Shown: one piece after another, positions 1-5,116 of the stretch
Position numbering within the stretch: position 1 is the stretch's first letter
Layout: each line of letters begins with the position of its first letter
Assembly (NCBI GenBank): GCA_900548415.1
Contig: URKO01000114.1
Span: 1 to 5,116 of the forward strand
Source: an uncultured Porphyromonas sp.
GTDB lineage: Bacteria > Bacteroidota > Bacteroidia > Bacteroidales > Porphyromonadaceae
Direction of reading: 5' to 3'
Length of the DNA: 5,116 bases
Made by a program: the position numbers and the translations under genes
Notes under the pieces: model-generated
Told to the model about the DNA's origin: nothing
What the model saw: the letters and a program-made list of their open reading frames with translations, nothing else
Databases searched by the model: none

Positions 1-33
1 GACCTCAGTATGTGAGACACCCCCTACTCCTCT

Positions 34-783
34 ATGCTACTACGGATACTATACATTATATATATAGTCTTAATAGCGGCTCCCATCTATGCGGTGGTAA
101 CCATCGTCTTGGCACTTATCATGACGGTGGGCTGCTTGCTAGGCTTCGGCAAGTTCTTTAGCTACTACCCAGGACTCATCTGGTCGTGGCTAGGACTGAT
201 CCTATCCCTCTGTCCCGTCACCGTGCGAGGGCGCAAGAACTACGACAAGAAGTCGGGTCCCTATGTCGTCATGGCCAACCACCAGGGCGCTTACGATATC
301 TTCCTCCTCTACGGCTTCCTCGGCATCCCCTTCAAGTGGGTGATGAAAGAGTCGCTGCGGCGTGTCCCCTTTGTGGGCAAAGCGTGCGCAGTCGCGGGCT
401 TTATCTTTGTCAATGGGCATAGCATACAGAACATCCGCAACTCACTAGACGAAGCTAAGCGTTCGCTCGGTGATGGCTACTCGATCTTTATCTTCCCCGA
501 GGGCAGTCGTACTCGCACGGGACGTATGCAGCCCTTCAAGAAGGGCGGCTTCGTGATCGCCGATGAGCTAGACATCCCGATCATCCCTGTCTCCATCTCG
601 GGCTCCTATGGCGTGATGCGCGCAGGCTCGTTGCTACCACACTGGCGTCGCCTCTATCTAGATATACACCCGCCAGTCCACCCTCGAGAGTTCCATACTT
701 CGGATCAGCCGATACAAGATCTCCGCGAGCAAGTTTACCACACGATACAGCAAGGCATACATGATGGCACAGAGCGACTCTAG
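34..783 (+). CDS. plsC: PlsC-type 1-acyl-sn-glycerol-3-phosphate acyltransferase
   Basis: This 249-residue inner-membrane protein most likely transfers an acyl chain to the sn-2 position of lysophosphatidic acid, giving phosphatidic acid for phospholipid synthesis. The acyltransferase blocks appear in order. The HX4D motif is NHQGAYD, with His83 and Asp88 as the expected catalytic pair. A KWVMKESLRRVPFVGK segment (101-116) follows, then GFIFVNG (122-128). The glycerol-phosphate-binding block is FPEGSRTR (154-161), and the last block is IPIIPVSISGS (181-191). The N-terminus is hydrophobic (about 3-36, with a second stretch near 46-60), as expected for membrane anchoring, and the length is normal for the family. 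The ATG at 34 is the first in frame after an in-frame TGA at 13-15. The 3' end overlaps the downstream phosphatase gene by 23 nt, which implies co-transcription. No promoter is visible in the 33 nt upstream, so the operon may start outside the window. Acylation of another lysolipid cannot be excluded. Confidence 0.93.
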   Translation: MLLRILYIIYIVLIAAPIYAVVTIVLALIMTVGCLLGFGKFFSYYPGLIWSWLGLILSLCPVTVRGRKNYDKKSGPYVVMANHQGAYDIFLLYGFLGIPFKWVMKESLRRVPFVGKACAVAGFIFVNGHSIQNIRNSLDEAKRSLGDGYSIFIFPEGSRTRTGRMQPFKKGGFVIADELDIPIIPVSISGSYGVMRAGSLLPHWRRLYLDIHPPVHPREFHTSDQPIQDLREQVYHTIQQGIHDGTERL

Positions 784-1273
784 TAGTAAAGCTCCTTACC
801 GCATCCTCTTCGTCTGTCTAGGCAACATCTGTCGCTCGCCTCTCGCAGAGGCTATCATGAGACAACTCCTAGCCGAAGACCCCGCCAGTTCGTCTCGGAT
901 CGAAGTAGACTCGGCAAGCATAGGTGGATGGCATCAGGGACAACTAGCAGATCCGCGCATGCGTGCCCATGCAGCACGGCGGGGCATTGAGATGACGCAT
1001 CGTGCGAGGCAGATTAAGGATGAAGACTTTGACGCCTTTGACCTGATCATCGCCATGGACGATGACAACTATGATGCACTGCGCGAGCTAGCCCCGACGC
1101 TAGAGCAGCAGGAGAAGGTCGTGCGTATGGCGGACTACCTCGAGCAGATGCCATGGGACCACATCCCCGATCCATACTACGGCGGGGCGTCGGGCTTTGA
1201 GCTCGTCCTGGATCTACTCACTGAGGGGTGTACCAATCTATACCACCGATGCAAGGCGCAGAGCGGTAAGTAA
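761..1273 (+). CDS. Low-molecular-weight protein tyrosine phosphatase
   Basis: This is a cytosolic 170-residue phosphatase of the LMW-PTP (arsenate reductase-like fold) family, which removes phosphate from protein tyrosines by way of a cysteinyl-phosphate intermediate. The P-loop C-X5-R-S is CLGNICRS, giving nucleophile Cys19, Arg25 and Ser26. The second conserved block is SASIGGWHQGQ (51-61). The general-acid loop is DPYYGG (137-142), with Asp137 as the acid. Length and motif order are those of a complete enzyme. In bacteria such proteins often regulate exopolysaccharide export (Wzb type) or biofilm formation (Ltp1 in P. gingivalis); no tyrosine kinase is present here to confirm either role. 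ATG codons at 761 and 764 are both possible starts. No start codon lies closer to the catalytic core, so the gene overlaps the acyltransferase gene by 20-23 nt. The 10-residue Ser-rich extension before the first beta strand is slightly longer than usual. Confidence 0.93.
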   Translation: MMAQSDSSSKAPYRILFVCLGNICRSPLAEAIMRQLLAEDPASSSRIEVDSASIGGWHQGQLADPRMRAHAARRGIEMTHRARQIKDEDFDAFDLIIAMDDDNYDALRELAPTLEQQEKVVRMADYLEQMPWDHIPDPYYGGASGFELVLDLLTEGCTNLYHRCKAQSGK

Positions 1274-1286
1274 TCGGGGGGAACAC

Positions 1287-1303
1287 TACTTTTCGTACTT
1301 TTG
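1287..1303 (+). promoter_or_regulatory. Bacteroidetes-type promoter (-7 element TACTTTTG)
   Basis: TACTTTTG at 1296-1303 is an exact match to the Bacteroidetes -7 consensus TAnnTTTG. It is preceded by a near-identical TACTTTTC at 1287-1294, making a 9-bp tandem duplication. It lies in the only real intergenic gap between genes, 46 nt before the ATG at 1349, so transcription would start near 1310 and leave a leader of roughly 40 nt. No good TTG-like -33 element is visible 17-23 nt upstream. This promoter would let the two membrane proteins be expressed apart from the acyltransferase and phosphatase genes, although read-through is also possible because no terminator lies in the gap. Confidence 0.65.
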
Positions 1304-1348
1304 CGCTGGACTTATTACGACCTTGTTAACGAGCAATCTTTTATTCCG

Positions 1349-3112
1349 ATGATTCCTAAGATAAAAAGGCTTCTCTCCATCTGTGGGGGCTATCTGAAGC
1401 AGTTGTGGGGGCGTATGTGTAGTATGCCAAATCTCTTTGCCTTCCTGACACTCCTACAAGTGCTTATGGGGAGCTTAATGATACTGCACCTTCGCATGGA
1501 GATGCCTCTGCTCCTTTGGCTGGGAGGCTATATCGCCGGCACTGCGATACTGATGACGCTCCCTGCCATACTGCCGCAACGGTGGTGGCGCATCACTTGG
1601 ACTAGTCTCATCGTACTGCTCTCGGCTGTACTATTTATATATGAGTATTATCTGCTCACCCAGTACGGCACGCTCCTCACGCAGACCGTCTTGCTGCAGT
1701 ACTACCCGCCCTGGGCCGATGATGTGTGTCGCTCGCTACTACCATGGAGTATGCCGATGCACACGCTACTAGAGGCTATCGGACTGCTCTGTGGCATCAG
1801 TCTTGTGACCTGGTTAACCCGCAAGGGCTGGGGACTAGTCTTCATGCTACTGCTAGTACTTATCTCTGGTATACCGCACGCTACACAGCTAAGCCCAATA
1901 GTGACAGGGGGTATCTCGAATGAAGAGGCTTACACGCTCGCTCACGAGTATAGTATGATGAGCCGCTACGTAGCGACCACGCTAGGAGTCTTTACCAATC
2001 AAAAGCGATACGACGAGATGGGGCAAAACTTATGGAAAAACACTCCGACCAACGTTCGCCTCATGCCGCAGCGTCAGCCACACAACGTGGTGGTCATCAT
2101 AGGCGAGTCTCTACGTCGCTTAGACATGCACTGCTACGGCTATCCACTAGAGAATACCCCACGCCTAGACTCACTCGTCCAGGCTGGCTCACTAGTCCTC
2201 TACGATGATGTCGTCTGCCCACAGCCTAACACGCTCACCTCGCTGCGACGCGTCCTCACCATACGAGGCGAAGACGAGCAAGCTCCTTGGGATGCCACGA
2301 CGACACTCCCTATCACCTTCTCCTCTGCTGGCTACAAAACCTACTGGTGTAGCAATCAGGAGATGAGTGGAGACTGGATCGAGGAGGTCTCGCTCATAGC
2401 CTCCACGGCCGACAGCACTTACTACACCGATGGGAGTACCTCTAGTGCCTTGCACTGGAAGGCTGGGCAAGTCAAGCACGATGAACTCCTCCTCCCGCAT
2501 CTGATCGACTATCGGCATACCACTTCACCTAATGGGAGCCTTCTCGTCGTAACTCACTTGATGGGGAGTCATGCGGCCTTTGCCGATAGATACCCCAACG
2601 ATCGCTTTAGCCACTTTACAGCTACAGATGTAAAGCAGGTAGAGCCTCGCCTCAGCTCAGGAGAGGCGCAAAACTCGGCTGAGTATATGAACTCGATCCT
2701 CTACAACGACTCCATCGTCTCAGAGATTATCAAATACTACAGCCAGAGCTCCTCCATCGTCATCTACTTCTCAGATCATGCTATCTCTCGCTACGACAAT
2801 CCCAAGGCTCCTCATCAGGCAGCACACGGAGTCTGCGAGAGTGCTCTGCAGGTACCCTTTATGGTCTATATGTCTGATCAGTTTGCAGAGGAGAATCCTG
2901 ACATCCTACTCGCCGTACAGCGTGCTCGATACAAACCCTTCATGACCGACCTCTTCACCTCTTCACTCATGGGACTTATGGGCATCGAGTCAAACTATAC
3001 CATCCCCCGCTTACAGCTATGGAGTCTATCGTACGATGCGACCCGTCCTAGATGTATCAAGGGCTTTGGCTCTGAGGTAACCTTCTCACCTAAGCATCCA
3101 GATCAGCTATGA
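1349..3112 (+). CDS. Phosphoethanolamine transferase (EptA/CptA-like, sulfatase superfamily), probably active
   Basis: This 587-residue inner-membrane enzyme probably moves phosphoethanolamine from phosphatidylethanolamine to lipid A or another envelope glycan on the periplasmic side. About five transmembrane helices (near 30-48, 53-75, 79-101, 140-156 and 161-175) precede a periplasmic alkaline-phosphatase-fold domain from about residue 245. Visible family signatures are VVVIIGES with metal ligand Glu253, CPQPNTLTSL with likely nucleophile Thr295, TYWCSNQ (331-337), HLMGSH with His408, and YFSDH with Asp476 and His477, followed by AAHG with His493. The usual SDHGE is SDHAI here, a small divergence. 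An open frame extends upstream to a TTG at 1301, but that TTG is part of the -7 promoter element, so the ATG at 1349 is preferred; it has no strong Shine-Dalgarno site. The gene overlaps the next one by 4 nt (ATGA). The acceptor (lipid A, core or other glycan) cannot be told from sequence. Confidence 0.88.
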   Translation: MIPKIKRLLSICGGYLKQLWGRMCSMPNLFAFLTLLQVLMGSLMILHLRMEMPLLLWLGGYIAGTAILMTLPAILPQRWWRITWTSLIVLLSAVLFIYEYYLLTQYGTLLTQTVLLQYYPPWADDVCRSLLPWSMPMHTLLEAIGLLCGISLVTWLTRKGWGLVFMLLLVLISGIPHATQLSPIVTGGISNEEAYTLAHEYSMMSRYVATTLGVFTNQKRYDEMGQNLWKNTPTNVRLMPQRQPHNVVVIIGESLRRLDMHCYGYPLENTPRLDSLVQAGSLVLYDDVVCPQPNTLTSLRRVLTIRGEDEQAPWDATTTLPITFSSAGYKTYWCSNQEMSGDWIEEVSLIASTADSTYYTDGSTSSALHWKAGQVKHDELLLPHLIDYRHTTSPNGSLLVVTHLMGSHAAFADRYPNDRFSHFTATDVKQVEPRLSSGEAQNSAEYMNSILYNDSIVSEIIKYYSQSSSIVIYFSDHAISRYDNPKAPHQAAHGVCESALQVPFMVYMSDQFAEENPDILLAVQRARYKPFMTDLFTSSLMGLMGIESNYTIPRLQLWSLSYDATRPRCIKGFGSEVTFSPKHPDQL

Positions 3113-4776
3113 AAAAAGCACTCTTACACTACCTCCAGGGAGTCAAAGCTAGGATTCCACAGCTAGTATGGCTACTGATTGCGCTGCTAGCGATCTTGAC
3201 GCTCAATAACCTCGTCATCAGAGGCCTACTCTCTAGGAGTGCCACTTATCTATCTAGAGAAAACCTTCCCCTCCTGTGGGACACCCTCTGGATGGCTACG
3301 CTACTCTACATCATCCCCACTCTGATCCCCCATCGCATCACACGTCGCGTGGTCCTCATCACCGAGCTAGTACTGGTTAGTGCCATACATATTATGGATC
3401 TCTACCTCGTCAGTACCTACCAGATGCCTTACTGCGATGCTATCGCCATCCCGATTTTTGCGACCAATCCCGGAGAGGCCCACGGCTTCTTTCAGTCGCT
3501 ACGACTAGATATACCCTTTATGCTACGAGAGGGTGGCAAGCTCCTACTAGCTATCTTCCTGCCGCTCGGCATCTCATGGCTCATAAGTCGTGCTAAGAGT
3601 ACTAAAGAGCAAACCACACCTTGTGACAAGCGCATCCAGCGATATAGCTCCAGGCTCCTCTTTGTAGTAGTTCTCGTGGGTGCACACATACTCGGTATCA
3701 ACTATCTGCGTCAGACGCGTATCGCCGCCAGCTCTGGAGTCATACAGTACAATGCACATGCACCTCTAGCTCGCCTCATGCTGAGCAGCCGGGTGTTACG
3801 TCACGATGCTAAGCACTGCTCGCTAGACTACAGACCCCGACAAGCGACACCCCAAGAGGTAGCCGTAGACTCGCTCCTACCACCACACAACGTCGTGCTG
3901 GTTCTTGCCGATGACGTTTACTCGCACCTGATGCACTGCTACAACCCTATCGTCAGCGACAACACCCCCACCATAGACTCCCTCCTGCAGGCTGGCTCTC
4001 TCATCAAGCTGGACAGCGTCTATAGTGCCTCTGACAATGCAGCTCTAGCTGCAGCCTGGACTCTCTCTCTCTGTCCTAAGGATAGCCCTGACAGCTGGGA
4101 CACCTACCCCTCTATCTATAGTATCTTTCGTGTAGCAGGCTACGACACCTATTGGCTAGACAATACTCCTCGCATAGCCCGTGGACTAGATGTCTACCCA
4201 CAGCTAGCAGCCGACTGCGACCAGCGCTTCTTTACCAATCTACGTGCAGACGATCAGGAGTGGACAGACCGAATCCCCTACGATGATGCGGTCCTCGACC
4301 AGCTCAAGCAGCTAGAGAGCCAGTCTCGTCTCACCACCATACATTTCTTGGGAGCACGCAGTAACATTTGGTGGCGTATCCCCGAGGAGTTTTGTAAGTA
4401 CAATCGTCTATCGGCAAACATTGACATAGACTTACCAGGCGATGCTCTAGACCACGTAGCTCAATACTACAACGTCGTCTACTACCAGGACTATCTACTC
4501 AAGCAGCTCATCGCACACTACCAGGAGACCCCCACGATACTTATCTATTGTAGCCCGGTGGGTGTGTATAGTGAGTGGCACCCCTACTCCAGCGGACCAG
4601 TCGCTCCCGAGATGAGAGGTCAGGTACCCATGCTACTCTACCTCTCCCCAGCTATGCAGCGCATCTCTCCCGCTCTACGAGATCAGCTCCTACAGCTCAA
4701 CACTGAGCGTCACAACCTCAGCGACCTACCCCAGCTACTGATGCGACTCTCTAGCATCCGGGTCTCCCTCTCGTAG
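3109..4776 (+). CDS. Catalytically degenerate paralogue of the phosphoethanolamine transferase (putative pseudoenzyme)
   Basis: This is a 555-residue membrane protein with the same architecture as its upstream neighbour: about five transmembrane helices (near 18-36, 56-75, 80-103, 143-161 and 182-198) and a periplasmic sulfatase-like domain from about residue 258. Homology to the neighbour is plain in MHCY...NTP..DSL.QAGSL (275-298) and AGYDTYW (343-349). The catalytic residues are changed. GES with Glu becomes ADD (Asp268), the PNT nucleophile becomes DNA (Ala311), the MGSH histidine becomes Arg417, and SDH becomes SPV (482-484, both Asp and His lost). The later histidine aligns with about Pro497. 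The frame is intact over its full length and has no internal stops, so it appears to be maintained as a protein. Its start overlaps the upstream stop as ATGA, suggesting translational coupling and a matched dose. A structural or regulatory partner role is inference; a different chemistry using other residues is possible. Confidence 0.85.
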   Translation: MKKALLHYLQGVKARIPQLVWLLIALLAILTLNNLVIRGLLSRSATYLSRENLPLLWDTLWMATLLYIIPTLIPHRITRRVVLITELVLVSAIHIMDLYLVSTYQMPYCDAIAIPIFATNPGEAHGFFQSLRLDIPFMLREGGKLLLAIFLPLGISWLISRAKSTKEQTTPCDKRIQRYSSRLLFVVVLVGAHILGINYLRQTRIAASSGVIQYNAHAPLARLMLSSRVLRHDAKHCSLDYRPRQATPQEVAVDSLLPPHNVVLVLADDVYSHLMHCYNPIVSDNTPTIDSLLQAGSLIKLDSVYSASDNAALAAAWTLSLCPKDSPDSWDTYPSIYSIFRVAGYDTYWLDNTPRIARGLDVYPQLAADCDQRFFTNLRADDQEWTDRIPYDDAVLDQLKQLESQSRLTTIHFLGARSNIWWRIPEEFCKYNRLSANIDIDLPGDALDHVAQYYNVVYYQDYLLKQLIAHYQETPTILIYCSPVGVYSEWHPYSSGPVAPEMRGQVPMLLYLSPAMQRISPALRDQLLQLNTERHNLSDLPQLLMRLSSIRVSLS

Positions 4777-4806
4777 CAGCAGTCCCCTATTACTCACACA
4801 ACGCTC

Positions 4807-4847
4807 GCCACACCTATGAGACTTAGTCTCATTCGTGTGGCTTTTTT
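4807..4847 (+). terminator. Rho-independent terminator of the operon
   Basis: A long hairpin lies 30 nt after the last stop codon. The outer stem GCCACAC (4807-4813) pairs perfectly with GTGTGGC (4835-4841). After a symmetric 2x2 internal loop, the inner stem ATGAGAC (4816-4822) pairs with GTCTCAT (4826-4832) around a TTA loop. Six T residues (4842-4847) follow directly. No T-run lies on the opposite side, so it should act only on plus-strand transcripts. Confidence 0.92.
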
Positions 4848-4849
4848 AG

Positions 4850-4933
4850 TTTCCTACCTATGAAACTGGAGTTTCCTACCTGTGAAACTGGAATTTCCTA
4901 CCTATGAAAATGGAGTTTCTTACCTATGAAACT
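4850..4933 (+). repeat. 22-bp tandem repeat, nearly four units
   Basis: Units start at 4850, 4872, 4894 and 4916. Each begins TTTCCTACCTATGAAACTGG or a close variant, and the fourth stops after GAAACT. Each unit differs from the consensus at zero to two positions. Neighbouring units form GAAAC-TGGA-GTTTC dyads at the junctions, perfect at the first junction and with one mismatch at the others. The array starts two bases after the terminator T-run. Repeats of this size are known inside Porphyromonas miniature elements (the BrickBuilt MITEs of P. gingivalis carry a minisatellite of similar unit size), but membership in that family is inference. Confidence 0.9.
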
Positions 4934-4982
4934 ATACTCTCCTCACAGACGTTGCTAAAGTTGCCCTAATTGATCTTCCCTT

Positions 4983-5000
4983 GGGCAGGGGGGGGCAGGG
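4983..5000 (+). other. G-tract with G-quadruplex pattern
   Basis: The plus strand reads GGGCAGGGGGGGGCAGGG, with an uninterrupted run of eight G at 4988-4995. This can be parsed as four runs of at least three G separated by 2-nt loops, which is a canonical intramolecular G-quadruplex pattern. The run is also a homopolymer long enough for replication slippage. It sits just before the left arm of the inverted repeat at 5001. No function is shown by the sequence. Confidence 0.6.
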
Positions 5001-5083
5001 CTGACGCATTATAATAATGAGTTCATCCAAGCCCCGCTTGTCGCTCATGTGTAGCTCCTGCAAGAGCGATTATGATGCGTCAG
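5001..5083. repeat. Inverted repeat with 15-bp arms (14 of 15 matching)
   Basis: CTGACGCATTATAAT (5001-5015) is the reverse complement of 5069-5083 with a single T/C difference, which can still form a G-U pair in RNA. The 53-nt interior holds a second hairpin candidate, TCGCTC (5041-5046) with GAGCGA (5064-5069). A longer, weaker pair surrounds it: CTAAAGTTGCCC (4955-4966) against GGGCAAAATTAG (5092-5103), matching at 10 of 12. Nested arms and lack of a convincing gene suggest a small non-coding intergenic element, perhaps MITE-like, though it may run past the window edge. Confidence 0.6.
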
Positions 5084-5116
5084 ACCTATTTGGGCAAAAT
5101 TAGACGCTGGCTCGTT

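Noticed and set aside
1..15. Possible last codons of an upstream gene (Asp-Leu-Ser-Met-stop in the frame starting at 1).
   Set aside because: Five codons are too few to support a gene; it would fit an upstream operon member but cannot be tested within the window.
186..422. Open frames on both strands (186-422 plus, 202-420 minus) within the acyltransferase gene.
   Set aside because: The region encodes the HX4D motif in the main frame; the alternative products are Arg/Pro-rich or otherwise low in information and unlike known proteins.
1301..1348. Sixteen-residue N-terminal extension of the phosphoethanolamine transferase from a TTG start.
   Set aside because: The TTG is part of the -7 promoter element and the added residues do not resemble the family N-terminus.
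2192..2518. Open frame of 108 codons on the minus strand inside the first transferase gene.
   Set aside because: It is antisense to a strongly supported coding region covering the catalytic Thr motif, and has no recognisable domain or start signal.
3492..3759. Two minus-strand open frames of 61-69 codons inside the second membrane protein gene.
   Set aside because: They overlap each other and a well-supported gene, and their compositions look like reverse-frame artefacts.
4850..4933. CRISPR array.
   Set aside because: The units are directly adjacent 22-bp tandem copies with no unique spacers, and no cas gene is present.

Overview
The window reads as a single plus-strand gene block from a member of the Bacteroidales, most likely a Porphyromonas-like organism. 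This is inferred from moderate GC content, a Bacteroidetes-type -7 promoter element (TAnnTTTG), the absence of strong Shine-Dalgarno sites on the plus-strand genes, and the gene types present. No species assignment can be made from the sequence alone.

Layout. Positions 34-783 encode a PlsC-type 1-acylglycerol-3-phosphate acyltransferase. It overlaps by 23 nt a low-molecular-weight protein tyrosine phosphatase (761-1273). A 75-nt gap follows, carrying a clear TACTTTTG promoter element (1296-1303). Next come two inner-membrane proteins of the phosphoethanolamine (PEA) transferase / sulfatase-like superfamily (1349-3112 and 3109-4776), joined by a 4-nt ATGA overlap. A strong intrinsic terminator (4807-4847) closes the unit. 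The last 270 nt hold no convincing gene. They hold a 22-bp tandem repeat directly behind the terminator, then a G-rich tract inside nested inverted repeats that run to the window edge.

How the genes may work together. PlsC makes phosphatidic acid, the precursor of phosphatidylethanolamine, and phosphatidylethanolamine is the usual PEA donor for EptA-family enzymes. The cluster is therefore consistent with membrane lipid synthesis and outer-envelope (lipid A or other glycan) modification, with a phosphatase of possible regulatory role.

The most interesting point is the PEA-transferase pair. The first copy keeps the recognisable catalytic and metal-binding residues (Glu253, Thr295, Asp476, His477). 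The second copy keeps the five-helix topology and the overall fold signature but has replaced nearly all of them (Asp268, Ala311, Pro483, Val484). It looks like an intact, translationally coupled pseudoenzyme partner of the active transferase.
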